The notes under the pieces were generated by a model. That model worked only from the letters and a program-made list of their open reading frames with translations, made no database searches and was not told where the DNA came from. Below are positions 10,586-23,364 of a stretch of 64,000 bases of DNA, piece after piece (position 1 is the first letter of the stretch; the number at the start of each line of letters is the position of its first letter). Source of the stretch: Ancylostoma caninum (Eukaryota > Nematoda > Chromadorea > Rhabditida > Ancylostomatidae); the NCBI GenBank assembly GCA_037903475.1, contig JBAJFG010000610.1:496001-560000 (forward strand), given 5' to 3'. The translations under genes were made by a program, and so were the position numbers.

Positions 10586-12131
10586 TCTCTTTATATAAAG
10601 TAGAATGTCTGTGCGTATGTATGTGTGTGTGCGTGTGTGTGTATGTATGTTCCTTATAAAAAATGGCGGAGGGTTAACCGATCGGGACCAAACTTTGCAC
10701 ACAAACGAATAAAGTGCCGTTGGAGGTTTTAGGCTACTTTCTGCCAGAAAATACCGATCTACTCATCGATTGTATCGATTTTATTGATTTTTCGTTATTT
10801 CTGCCCAGGGGCTGGCGAGAAGATGCTTACTAGGGTTCCTCAATAAGCTGAGCATGAAAATGACATCCGTTCCGCGCCAAGATATCGATCTATCGATTTT
10901 ATTGCTTTTTTGTTATTCTTGCCCAGACGTCAGCGAGGGCATGACGTTATTATTTAATATTATTATTAATAATTAATATTATTATTTATTGTTATTCTTG
11001 CCCAGACGTCAGCGACGTCAGCAATGGGGTTCCTCAATACGCTAAACAAGAATATGTTAAACATTTTGCACGACGATATCGGTTTATAGATTTTAATGGT
11101 TTTTTTTTTATTATTCTCGCCCATGGGGCGGTAGAGACACGTCTACTGGGGTTCCTCAATACGCTGAACACGAATATGATAACCATTTTGCACGAGGGTA
11201 TCGATTAATTGATTTTTTCTATTGTTTCCGTTTTCGGTTGGGGGTGAGGCAGGGACATGTTTACTGTAGTTTTCCACTACGCTGAACATGAATATGATAA
11301 CTGTTCTGCAAAGAAAAAAAAAACACAGACTCATCGTTCTCATTGCTTTTGGCAATTTTCGCACACGGGTCGTGGAGAGTCTGCTGGAGACGTACCTATT
11401 GGGACCATACGGTGAACACGAATATGACAACTATTCTGCACGAATATATCGACTCAGTGATTTACTGTGATCTTTTCCCGCTTAAGAAAAGGGACCGGTG
11501 AGAATGTGCTTACTGAATCAATCGAACACTCTAAACACCTAATATGGCAACTTATTTTTAAATGAATTTGTCATCGAAACAACTTTATTGACTTTCGGTT
11601 ACGGATCAGTGAAGAATGGTTACAGTGTCTTTGATCCGCCGTGTCCTCCCTCCTGAGATCACACCTGATGTTCTGCTGACGATTGATACTCAGCTGGTTG
11701 GCTGCGGGAACGCTGCCAGCAAACCGCCACGTGTGATCTCAGGCGGTTCGGCGGGAGGCGATGGGGGATCGAAGGCACTGTACTTTAGCCTTGGTTACGT
11801 ACTATACTTGCTCATTTATTCAAATGAATTCAATTATTCGAATGATTCACTCGAATGATCGAGTTCATTCGATGGTTCTCATATTCAAAAACGTCATTTT
11901 CTGGACTAAGTCGGAAGATGGAGAAAGTTTTTTCTCTCATCTTCGAATTTATCCGGTCATTCGAATATTCGAAATATTCGAGATTCGAACGGTCGAATAA
12001 ATGTGCAAGTATATTACGTACTCACACCCAAAATTAAGGGCATTTTCTATGAATTTGCAATAGCAATAGCCCTCATCCGTGTCATCAGTGGGATAGTAAA
12101 ACACCCGAGCGAAGCCGGGTATGCCGTTTAG
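10586..12131 (+). mobile_element. Non-autonomous Helitron-like element with internal minisatellite
   Basis: The left end reads TCTCTTTATATAAAG followed by a TGTG-rich tract and the sequence GGGACCAAACTTTGCACA, a motif I associate with Helitron-type elements in other animals. The right end has a hairpin ACCCGAGCGAAGCCGGGT (12103-12120) followed within about 12 nt by TTAG then T, a one-base decay of the CTAG|T Helitron end. The left flank is A and the right flank T, as expected for A|T insertion. It has no Rep/helicase coding sequence. It also contains a 12-bp perfect inverted repeat (CTGAGATCACAC at 11653-11664 and its complement at 11731-11742). Confidence 0.6.
10690..11600. repeat. ~120-bp diverged tandem array inside the Helitron-like element
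   Basis: About six copies of a unit containing GGTTCCTCAATACGCTGAAC, then CGAATATGATAAC, TTTTGCACGA and ATCGATT. Unit starts are near 10834, 11025, 11152, 11270, 11398 and 11515, so spacing is ~118-128 bp except for the first. The first interval is lengthened by a small duplication of an AT-rich segment. Central tandem arrays are typical of DINE/Helentron-type elements. Confidence 0.8.
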
Positions 12132-12544
12132 TTCACTCGCAAGCAGGACTGTCTGCTAGTTATGCATACCAAAGGTAAGCATAAAGCTTGAAAATAGAAA
12201 GTTTTTTTTTCTGTAAGTTGTATTCATTGCCGTGGAGCTCATTCTTTATGCAAATGCCCACTTTTCTTCCAAAGGAGCTGTCGCTTTTATTGAATCCTGC
12301 GTTTTCCAAACTTTCGGCTTGGGCCTCGTCCATCTCGGTAGCTGGCGGTGTTCGTGACCTGGCCATAACCGCTGGACATACCACGCCATAGCGAGGCGCA
12401 CTTTGAAGCGTTTTCTCGTCAAATTAGAAAAAAATGTTCGAACTAATAAGACATAGAAATAAAAAAATTACTTCAGAAGGTAGCATCATGCGCAATCTAA
12501 TGGTGGGAATTCCAAATTTATGCGGTTTTTTTTCCAAAAATTTG
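12132..12544. other. Interior of the long-TIR element, nothing recognised
   Basis: A 74-codon - strand frame at 12160-12384 is hydrophilic but resembles nothing I know. No repeat was identified. Confidence 0.4.
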
Positions 12545-13297
12545 CGCGACCTTCTCTTGAAATGTCTCAGTGATCTACAGAAAAATCGAAATGTCTTATT
12601 TTCTTGAATGAGGAAATGTGTTTCTCCAGTTTTCTATCACTGCAATCGCGCTGTGAATCTGCAGGCTACGCCAGACTTTTGCAGGGCCCGCGTCATGGAG
12701 CTCTGGCTGTGGCTCCCAGAACGATCTGAGAATTTGAGGGGTGCTAGTAATTGCAGGCGATTTGAAAGCAAAATTGAGGAAAACGGTGCAAACGAATGAA
12801 AACGTGTCGACTTCCATGGTAACGATTTTTATTAGCACCCATCTGATTTCAATTTCTGGTAAGTGTGAAAAAGCTACGAAACCCCCTTGAAGATGTAAAA
12901 AACCCCTCTGAAATCTGGAAGACATAAAACAAAACCGAGGCTGAGATCCCACCCCCCGCACATTACTTCCCAGAAGTGAAGTGAGAAGTGTCAAATTTGA
13001 AAATCAACAGTTTGATGCCTAAAATCTTCAAAATATCGGATCTCTGGAAAATCTCCTGTTTTTATTTTCCTTGCAGAGTCATCTTGAAGTTTTTCAAAGA
13101 AACTTCCAGGTTTTCACGAATTCCTGAGACTGCTGAGAGTCTGTGGTAGCTGAGGATACAATTAGGCGAGACTCGGAGCGCGCTAAGTGTCACTGACGCC
13201 AGCCTGCTATGTGATTTTTGTTGTGAATGATTGACAATGAACAGAGTTATGGCGAGGTGGCGCTTCCAATGCCGCATCGCGTTTATTTCACTGATTT
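12545..13297 (-). repeat. Right long inverted-repeat arm
   Basis: Inverted partner of the left arm, by eye about 75-80% identical. The 132-codon open frame on the - strand inside it (12596-12994) is interrupted in the partner arm and has no recognisable domain, so it is not called as a gene. Confidence 0.85.
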
Positions 13298-13304
13298 TGA
13301 AAAC

Positions 13305-13574
13305 GGCACCGTAGTTTCTCCGACGGGACCGTTGGAGAAACTTTTTTCAGCCAACTCATTGCTGGAGAAGAAGAGAGTTGGGTGCTGTGAGCCAATCATA
13401 ACGGCAAAAACGTTGACTCTCGCATGAAGAACCACCTCTGAAAGAGCCGAAATGAGGACTGCACTAAAGAGGTTTTTGCTATGTTTTTGCTGGAATTCCG
13501 ATGGGGTGGGTGCTGTACTGGGAACTGCTGCCATATAGGCAGACGTGATCGCTCAAGTCTATTCTTCTCAACTA
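13305..13574 (+). pseudogene. Mariner transposase fragment, first catalytic region
   Basis: Across two frames the segment resembles SLLLR-RRNF, then ESWVL-ANH, the area of the first catalytic Asp, then MKNHL, KEVFAMFLLEFRWGG and VYSSQLLK. It is collinear with the C-terminal fragment at 14469-14737 once the intervening MITE is removed. The Asp position reads Glu/Asn-like, so this copy is inactive. Confidence 0.75.
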
Positions 13575-14468
<894 letters not shown>

Positions 14469-14789
14469 TATAAAAATTGGCAGAAGCAATTAGTTTGGAT
14501 CGCAAAAAAATTGACCATGTTGCTCTATTTCATGACAACTACCGACCTCACTTGGCAAAGCGTACCCACCAGAAAATTGCCGAACTAGGTTGGGAAGTTC
14601 TATTACATTTTGCTTATTTTCCCGACTTGGCCCCGCCTGATTACCATTTGTTTGGAGCGCTCAAGCTGCAGCTACTAGAAAAGGAATGCGATAATCAGAC
14701 CAAACTGAAAAGTGAGATTCCAAGCTTCTTCGACTAGCTGCGGCCAAAGCTCTAGACGTCTGGAATTGGTGCTTTAGCGTTGGAAATTA
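14469..14789 (+). pseudogene. Mariner transposase C-terminal fragment
   Basis: Reading from 14477: AEAISLDRKKIDHVALFHDN, then RTHQKIAELGWEVL, PDLAPPDYHLFGAL and a stop at 14735-14737. The HDN and PDLAPPDYHLF segments carry the second and third acidic residues of the mariner D,D34D site. Similarity to the 3' untranslated part of the other copies continues to about 14789. The terminal repeat is absent, so the 3' end is lost. Confidence 0.85.
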
Positions 14790-17700
14790 GAAAAATTATT
14801 CGAAATCACGTGGACGTTGAGCTGAAATTTCTTAGCACTGCTGATTTGCCGTTGCATATGTACCGGTTGTTGTGCTAGGTAGCAGCCAGTATTTTTGTGA
14901 GATTCTACTACGATTTATACGAGGTATACTCTACAAATTTGTACCAAACTGTGCGAACAGATCATTAGAGGTGTGCATCTCCATGAAGTTGCAGCTTTTT
15001 AAATTTTGGTAAAAACCGAAGTGAGAGAATGGAGACGAATTCAACTGCAATTTCACACTGGGCATGAGTCAAGTCCTTAAAGGTAAATATTTTGGAGATT
15101 TACGGCTTTTCTAACGAATTAACCTCATTTTTACCTGAGGACCGACATTGTGTTACGCGGTGTGAGGCAATTAACACTGGGCAAACGACCCTACCGTACG
15201 TCGTGGATCATGATGGAAATTCCTTTATTGAGTGATGTCTACGTATTCACAATAAAGTTAGCACTGTTTGAAAGAAATGTGGAACTTGCTGCAAGACTTT
15301 CTGAGCAGCCTAATAATAAGTGTTTATTCCTGCAGAATCTCTCGAAGAAGCAGTCACCATGAAGAATCCACCGATATGAACCTTATTCATCGATCGAAAA
15401 ATTGACCAGAGTGGTTGGAAGGCAACAAAATGTTTTTCATTTTCTCTTCGAATGATCTTGTTTTGACCAAAACATCTGCAATTCAAATTCAACCACCTTT
15501 CATTTGCATCAATCCCCTGTACCTCTTAAACGTACAGGCAATAGTTGGTGCTGTACGAGCAACTCACAGTCTGGCTAAGAAGAGAGCGTACAAAAGCACG
15601 ATTTTTTTGTCAAAACTCTGCTGAGCTTTATCCTTGGGAATTTCCTTCCTTATAAGCGTGTTGTACAACAGGAAGACTGGAGAAAGTCATTGCTTTCAAA
15701 AGTGTCCAGTAGAATAATTTTGAACTGGTCGGAGCGATTTTCAGGCATGGGACCCTGCTTCGCTAGTGGTTTGGGTAAAAGAGTAAATTTGATTAAGCCG
15801 TCTGAAAAGTCTGAAATTGTCTAAAAAGTACTCATTCACGAAGGATACAACCATCCACTTCCACATGCTCTACCAGGAAAATTGCCCCCATGCTGACAGT
15901 CGTTAAGTAATGAGGTTTTGCGTTAGGAATCGATCTGAGTTACGAAATATGACGGGGAAGCCGTCACTCATTGTTTTAATTAAAGCAGAATGAAACCCGC
16001 GAAATTGCCGGCTGGTGACCGCGCGTGAATCATGCACGTTTATGACGGCTCGTGCAACATGGATAATGAAAACAGCATGGAAGCGTGCGAGTGCAGGACA
16101 AAAACAATCTATGGCATGTTTTGATACTGACCACAGTGACGCAATGAATCGCAGGCTCAATCGCAAACCGGAGCGATTTTAGTAGATCTACATGCGAAAG
16201 TAATCGGAGCACTTCAAAAAAAAAAGGTGCACCTCCTCTAAGTACCAGCTATGTTTGCACATTTTTTAAGTTTGATTCGGTTCTCCTCACCTCGATAGGC
16301 TATGCGACCTCAAAGAAGTTGTGTATGTTCCGTGAAGTTGATGAGACGTTCGAGGAGATATAAACGCGAAAGGCGAATGAATTTCTATTGCAATCTTCGC
16401 CCGATTTGGGCAAATTTTGATATTTTTGAATGCTTAGTGGGTGAGGACTTCTCCTCTGGAACTCCGCACTTTAAAGCTATACTTATGTAAATAAACCTGA
16501 AGCAAAAAAACTTTTCGAAAGGAGTTTCCTTCCAAGCTCGGCTATTTGAACTACATATGAGTACTTTTATCCCCTCGGAGAACAAAAAGGGTATGGCGTT
16601 AAACGCGAGGGAATCCCTTCACCCTAGAACAATTTCCAAAACTTGCTCAAAGAAGATTTTCTCGCACAGACCTCCCGCTCAATAAAGAACTCGCCGCGTG
16701 TGTGGCAGAGAGAGGCACGATGTCTTTGTGGGACTTTCCGCACTTGTGAAAAAACTGCCTTTTTCTTCTTTGGCTTGCACATGAATAGCGTGAGTTGCAG
16801 TCCTTCTATTCAAGTAAAAAACGTTCGATAATTCACTTGCTTTCCTTAAGAGGATACTGTACATAAATCAAATCAAAACCCCTTTTCTACTCCTATTGCA
16901 CATGTTGACTAACACGATCACTTGTTAACTTTTTCCAGTTTGTTCACTTTTTCCCACTTTTCCTTGACAGGAGTCCAGCGATTCTTGGCAATCTGCAAAA
17001 CACAACAATAAAAATTCTAGTAATTCTGACCCTTTCATCAGACGCAGCCTTTTTGCATCAGTACAAAGACTGGCTGGCTGTTTAAGAAGCCATGAAACCT
17101 GAGAAAACCTGGGTAACCTGGAACTCTCATGCGCCGGTTTGAATAAGTTTTTGGTCCTACCGCTTATTAATGCATCTGAACATAATTTTAGAGAATCATG
17201 AAAAAATACTGTGGATGGGACATGTAAGGGTTTTTGCCCTCAAATTGATGTCTATTTGCTAGAAACGTATATATCTTTAGAGCCTAATCAGTCTACTCAT
17301 CCTCACCCATTGTATCATGCCGCCGTCATTCTACCTTTTTCAGGAGATACAACATCATGTGGGCATTCTACACTTTAAACGTCTGCTCACTCCAAGACAT
17401 CTTGGAACTTCTCCTCGTCACTATCTCCTCTACATGCTCCCTTCCCGTATTTTTCGCGACAGAAGGAGGACATTCGTCTCTCACGTATTTGAATTTGCAA
17501 AGGGGGCTTAGAACTAATTAACGAAGTGCTGTGCTTGCTTCAAAGCTCTTTGTCTCGTGGGGATGTCGAGTGTTGACGTTCTCGTAGTGACGGACGGAAT
17601 GAAATATGCACCCGAGAGGAATTCGACAACGTCAGAACACAGCCTGATGTCTGGTTTGAATCGCTCCGTGCTAATGCCGTGCGTTTCCGTCATACCGGGC

Positions 17701-18680
17701 CTGAACATTGAAAAAAGTTTTTTTTGCGCTTACTGTAAAGTCGTAATTCCAGAAAGTGCAAACACATGCAAGAGCCATATCACAAAATAACTGCATCCAA
17801 TCATACATTTGTATTTACCCAACTGAACACCACTAGTTATTCAATAGGTTTCATCAGAAATGTTGGGACTTCAATATCAAAATCCGTATGATACCCCGAC
17901 GCCACCATCAAGAGAACAAAGGAGTCAAACCTGAGATGGATCATCTCATGTGAACGTCCTCCTCCAAAGGGAGATAACGTTGCCATTTCTTCTTTTCTCT
18001 CCTCACATCACCAACTCATTTCCAAGAAGATTATGGGTCCGCCCTGTTTATCAATGATCTCGACACCCAATGGCTTTTCAGACTTTTTTGTTGAATAGTC
18101 TGACCTGTAAGAATCTGCTGATCTTGGCTGAACTCTCGCGCTTTCGTTTTACAAATGGTGGCAATCAACTCTTTTAAATGGTGGCAGTACGTTCCATTGT
18201 ATGAGCTCTCTCCAGAGGGCCATCCGAACTGCTGCTTTTGAGGAGCTGCTGAAAGGGCTGTACTTGAAGTACATAATATACAACTCTTTCAGGAAGGTCT
18301 CTGAGGAAGCAAAAGTACATTCACGATTATGGCACTCTGAATTTATTAGTTGAGAGTCGTGTATTTGGAATCGCTCCAAGTGCACGTGAACATTTGTATA
18401 GAAGAACATTAGAAAGGTGTGCTTTTATTGGCTCCGAAATTTTTAGTCGTAGAGGACATCGGAAGTTAGCTCGCCTTCAGCAGAGAGAGATACTGTGAAA
18501 ACAAGATTCTGAATGCAGTTAAACCGCTTAGATTCCCACTGGTACGAAGAAATACCCAAAATAAATAGAGAAATAAACAAACAACCAATAGCGATTGTGC
18601 AATATATAAATAATATTCGCATAAAAATTTATAATAAGTACGCACCGCCTTCGAGCCGTGCACTGCATGTTGCGTAAACC
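14790..18680. other. Intergenic, nothing recognised
   Basis: No open frame over ~90 codons, no splice-linked coding run and no clear repeat were found on either strand. Small frames near 15150, 15903, 16302, 17317 and 18149 have no recognisable features. Old unrecognised repeats may be present. Confidence 0.45.
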
Positions 18681-18959
18681 AGCTTAAACATGAGATATAT
18701 CTTCGAAATAAAAACTATTGTTAATATTCCAAGTAGATTCTTGTAATATTCTACATCTTACAGAAAGGAGAAAGGTAAAATCACTGGAGCGAACAAAGTG
18801 CGGTAGACCAATTTTCAGTACCCCTTGGCTCACATGGAATTTTTCGATTGAAAGCGTTTCCGTTGTATGTCCAAAAGGTTATTCTGCAAGGCGGGGGTCT
18901 GTCCAGCACAGTGTTCCAAAGAGAGATCCAATGCCTCAATCAAAGAAACTTTTCCTGGC

Positions 18960-19543
18960 TTGATTTTAAACAGTGAGTATTTGTACCTTCAGTAGTACGT
19001 TCAAAATAGCTTTACAAGGAAGCTTATGCTATGTAAAGGAGGCTTAGATCACGGATCTGTTCCTTCTGCGGATGAGCGAAATACCATCTTTAGTCCTTCT
19101 CCACTTGCTCCCAGAAAACAAAGAAATGATATTCTAATGATCTTCAAGATTCTTAATGGTGCTGTCAAAATCGAAAATTTCTTCACTGTTTACCAATCGT
19201 CTACCAGAGGATCTGCATCCAAATTAAACTTGCCATTAGCCAAGACTACGTTTAGATCAACATTCTTGTGCATTGAGCCGGCTCGCAATTCCGGAAGCTG
19301 AGCGAATCTTTTCTACCCTCTAGCTTCTACTCTTTCTCCAGACTAGTTGACAGGTTTGTGAAGCCCTAATCGTGTGTTTTATACCAGTTTCACCTCATTT
19401 CTCCTCTCATTGTCTTTTATTAGTTTTTTTTACGGTTGTTAATTACGGTTGTTCCCATTTGATCATGGCTTGCGTGTCACATAGTTGTTTTATCTACTTT
19501 ACATTCACATGTGTTCTGTGCATGTAATAAATAATAATAATAG
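18960..19543 (+). mobile_element. 3' end of a non-LTR retrotransposon (LINE)
   Basis: The frame 19026-19301 ends with RKQRNDILMIFKILNG, then a STRG motif and a K/L-rich stretch before the stop. That resembles the conserved C-terminal tail of CR1/Jockey-type reverse transcriptase proteins (R.R.DLI..yKiLnG ... TRG ... ). After a ~230-bp 3' untranslated part it ends in a short AAT repeat at about 19526-19543. The 5' end is truncated and the exact left limit is uncertain. It is inactive. Confidence 0.6.
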
Positions 19544-20002
19544 TAAAAGTGCACTTCTTCGGCTCACGAAAACTGGGCCATGTTTCCACGAATCTCAAGG
19601 CTGGTACTCAAATTGTAACACACTGAGTGACTAGTACGTACATGCTCCATTTGGTTCAATCCAGCAGCTGTCGAACAGCCCTAGCAACACATCACCCTAA
19701 CTCAAAATTCAACTTTCCTGAAACATCAAGTCTTAGGAAGCTGAGCCATGTCAGGGTCACAAACTAGGCAACATCTCCTCTTATTGAGCAATGCCCACTA
19801 TTCACTAGAAATGGGCTAACGTCCAAAAACTGTAATTGTTTTGCTGATTAGAAGGACTAATGTGAGTAATGGTGTGCTGCTAATATCTAGCTTGATCAAA
19901 GCTCTGATTTGCCACCCTGTCATCTATACGACTGAACATGTAAGCCATAGGAAAATGCAAGAAAGTCAGCGACCGTATGCAGCAATGAGGTTACCTGCTC
20001 AG
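19544..20002. other. Intergenic, nothing recognised
   Basis: No gene or repeat recognised between the LINE tail and the following MITE-like element. Confidence 0.4.
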
Positions 20003-20567
20003 GTGGAAAATTCCGGCAGATTACGCTTATTTACATGTACTTGCTTCGAAAATTCATTTCCGAAACAAATACACGCAAAGCAAGCGTAATCTGCTCGAAT
20101 TTGCCATTTTTTGTCGGTTTAAGTAGAATCCACTGGAATTTACACGCAAAATATGCTGCTCGAATCTGCTTTTCTTGTAAATTCGAGCAGATTTCGGATA
20201 TTTTTCGTTTATTTTTCTGGCAAATTCGTTTTTCACTAATTTTTCGTATTGCTTCTCCACTGTCAGAAATGGGTTATGCATGAAAGAATTCCATATTTGA
20301 GAGATCATAACTACAGGAAGTTTGGCAAATTTATTTGATGCATACAAAAATATTCTATGCTAACATGAGTGATATTCATCTGCCTAATGTACGGAGCACT
20401 GCGCTCATTTTCCGGGCAAAATTCGCGTGAATTCGAGCAGATTACGCTTATTTTCTGGGGATTTGCGGGTATTTTTCGGGCGAAATCGGGAAATATTTTG
20501 ACGAAAAAAAAGCGAAATCTGCTCGAAAGCACACGTAAACTGTTCGAATTTTTCCACGCTAGTGGGG
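20003..20567. mobile_element. MITE-like element with repeated GAGCAGATTACG motifs
   Basis: The outer ends form a loose inverted repeat (CAGGTGGAAAATTC at the left; complement of the right end TAGCGTGGAAAAATTC). Inside, the motif AATTCGAGCAGATT followed by ACG or TCG occurs at least six times in both orientations, for example near 20010, 20085, 20155, 20185, 20430 and 20515. No transposase is present. hAT-like ends are possible, but a clear target duplication was not found. Confidence 0.55.
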
Positions 20568-21631
20568 TAAACTTGTTAACACCTCTCAAGCTTCGCCATG
20601 GTCAATACGGAGGTCAACAAGCATACCCTGGCAGTCTCATTGATCCCAAGGAACCAGGGATGAGCGGAAGTACAGCATATGACCGGAAGTTGGAGGAGTT
20701 CGGAACATGGGAATCTGGAAGGGAAAGTGGTGTGTCTGACCCTTCCTTTATATTTTCTTCAAGCTACCATTTCATGGATCATATACATGCGTTTTCCTTC
20801 GAAAACGATTCGGAAACTGGTTGATGATATCATAAAACTCCGCCTACATTTTTTTTTCATCCAAAGGCCACTGAAGTGAAGCATGTCGCATAAATTTAAA
20901 CTGGTATCAAAAACGTCCAGCGTACTTTTCCTTACTAGTGTCCACGGCAGCGCTGCCCTTTCCCAATGGTTTGCTGACAATAGCGGACCTCTTTTTGCAT
21001 CCAGAATCTTAGATGCTTTCATGCAAACGAAACACTGCGGTCTAGCAAAATGTGCCAGCAGCCTGGAATTATTCCATACGGCTTCATGCTATCCAACATC
21101 TTTTTTCAGGGGGTTTTCCATCCATCAATAGGTTGCGAGAAAATTGACAAAATATGGGAAGATACATAAGTATCGATGCTGAAACACACACCCGAAAATT
21201 GTAGTGAATTTAGGGCCTAAAACTCAGTGCCAGTCCCTGAATTCTGTTCCTTCTATAGAAAAGCTAGATTAGAACACCAGGGTGTAGTGCATGCTATAAA
21301 AATAGGCTCTCCACCAGAATGACCTCCATGGAGCCCATCGAAAATTTTCAGCTGTGATGTCTCCAAATTCCAGCTGCTCTAGGTCTCACGCTCAATCATA
21401 TGTAGAACCCATACCATTAAAAGTCAACAACGTTTCCAAACAGTTCAGAATACTCTACCGCTTTTCGCCAGCCCCGCCCCATCGTCCCTAATCCTCTCGG
21501 AATGCCCTGTGCCTCGCCGTTTGCCACCTGCTGCCTAATCCTCCTGCTGGTCAGTCGAGACCACGCCCCTCTCCGAACCATGTCCAAATAAGGACTGGCT
21601 GCACAACAGCATTCTTCCGAATCCAACACTT
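20568..21631 (+). promoter_or_regulatory. Upstream region of the Flamingo gene
   Basis: About 1 kb before the first coding exon. The last 200 bp is GC-richer with CCCCGCCCC (about 21473) and CCACGCCCC (about 21561) boxes. No TATA box is obvious. An open frame through 20589-20750 has protein-like composition (see findings) but no splice partners. Promoter function is inferred only from position. Confidence 0.35.
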
Positions 21632-21633
21632 AG
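21632..21633 (+). promoter_or_regulatory. Possible spliced-leader trans-splice acceptor
   Basis: CAACACTTAG ends 5 bases before the ATG at 21639. Nematode SL1 acceptors usually lie just upstream of the start codon. The pyrimidine tract is weak, so an ordinary cis 3' splice site or no site at all is also possible. Confidence 0.3.
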
Positions 21634-21638
21634 TGACT

Positions 21639-23364
21639 ATGACTCTAATACCATTACTACTATTACTACTGGTAGCCTCCATATACGGCCAATCTTCCCG
21701 CTGCAACTCCTGTATTCCACATCCTACTGAAATACACTGGATTCAACGTTCGAAGCCACCGTGCCTGCATCCTGGACAGCCCATTTTTCAATGGCCCAGT
21801 GGCAGCAACTGCTCTCATCCTCCCGCTTTCCATTCTAGCCAGATATCTGTTGATGAGACGGGTTTAGTGTTCGCTAAACAGCGTATATGCTTCTATTTCA
21901 CTGTCGAACTCGTCGAGTACTCGTACCAGTGTGAGGGAGACGTTGTGATTGAGAGGTTCACGATTGGTCACCCGTTGTTCTCTAAGCAGAGGAGATTCAA
22001 GCGATGGCTGAGGAGGAGGAACCCGGATCCGAATGCCATACATTTTCAACAGGAGAGGTGAGACCGTGTTCTGTAACGAAATTTCCAGCTTAGGGGTGTG
22101 ATTTTGTGGGATCCTCCTAGAGAAAAGCCTCCTTTTAAGTTTTGCACTTGGTCGATGTTTAAAAATTGGTGGAAAACCTCAAAAAGCCGAGCACTTTCTA
22201 GTGTTTTTTTCCTCGCAAGCACTATTCCTCCGCTGTTCCTGTATTTCTTATGCATTCTTTCGGAATCATGCTTCAGAGAATAGATGTAAACCGAAAAAAT
22301 TGTCTTGATGCGATTATGTAGGGTTTATACTGATTTGCTGCCACATTCATGGTATTAGTACCATAGGTTGCGCCACTGAACAGCGCATTAGATATTCTTG
22401 AATTCAAATACTCGAAATCGAGTATACGAATGTTCGCCCAGGTGAAAGCAATGGAGCTTCAGAGGAAAGATGAGAACAACTGGAAGCTTCACCCTTTTCG
22501 GATTTCAATCCCTCGAATTTTTCGAATCCGTTCCTAAATGATGGTCAAATTAATGAAATTATTGGGAAATTACGTGTTTATTTAGAATTTTTTGACACTC
22601 AGCTCTTGGGGATCCATTACTACATATAAATCTCTGAACTTTTTACACTAAGTAAACCACTGTGAATGGATAATGCTACTGTTAGCAGTAAACCATAAAA
22701 GTTTGAATCCATTATCTGTAATGTAATATAATTGATGTTATAAATATTATCATGAATAGCATGCTTGCTACCTGACATCTTCACACCACAGTGCCTTCAC
22801 TCATTTACTTTGGAGCGTCTTAAATGCCGTTGGATTAGCTATCGCTCAGTGATTGAAACTTCACTACATGACTTTGACTTTACTTTACTCAATAACGTTG
22901 CTCCACTTTACCATGGGTTCTGATGCTGAATAAGTGCGAAAAAACATGTGTTTAGCTATGTCAAAGAACTTCTGGAATCAGCCACTCCTGGAACGTTAGT
23001 GGTCACTGTGAAGGCTACACATGCAGCCGACCAACCACTCTACTACTCGCTAGCTGCCCCACAGGACTCAAGATCTCAGAACATTTTCACCTTAGATACG
23101 GTAATTTTTGCGATTTTTCCCGAACCATTTATTCACTGAATAATGGAACATTTGCAATCTCAGATTTCTGGCGAAATCCGCCTTGCAAAGTCGTTGGATC
23201 GCGAGATTCTGGACAAACATGTGCTGAAAGTGACAGCCTATGAGCGTCTGGATCCAACGGTGTCATCGAGTGTTACCGTGACTGTGGATGTTCTGGATGT
23301 GCAGGATAATAGCCCGATTTTCGAGAGAGATTCCTATTTTGCTGATATTCGAGAAGATGCACCG
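21639..23364 (+). other. fmi-1: fmi-1 exons 1-3: signal peptide, N-terminus, EC1
   Basis: Exons 21639-22057, 22956-23100 and 23164-23364. Exon 1 encodes the signal peptide and a Cys-containing N-terminal region ending in a basic stretch [14 protein letters not shown], the position where Flamingo proteins carry a basic, possibly furin-cleaved, segment. Exons 2-3 encode EC1, ending with the linker [11 protein letters not shown], where Gln replaces the first Asn of the usual DxNDN. The 898-bp first intron contains ATTCGAA-type palindromic AT-rich DNA near 22390-22530. Confidence 0.95.

Larger units (their letters stand above)
7307..13297. mobile_element. ~6 kb element with long terminal inverted repeats
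   Basis: Arms of 0.75-1.0 kb at 7307-8330 and 12545-13297 are inverted copies of each other. Their outermost shared sequence is AAAATC-G-GAAA-AAACGCGATG. The flanking DNA on each side is mariner sequence that would be continuous if the element were removed, with a short overlap (roughly 10-15 nt) as expected for a target-site duplication. Long TIRs and a duplication near 9-10 bp would suit a Mutator-like foldback element, but no transposase was recognised inside. The interior holds a mariner (8872-10356) and a Helitron-like element (10586-12131). Confidence 0.65.

Noticed and set aside
12596..12994. 132-codon - strand frame
   Set aside because: Lies in the right long inverted-repeat arm; the frame is not preserved in the left arm.
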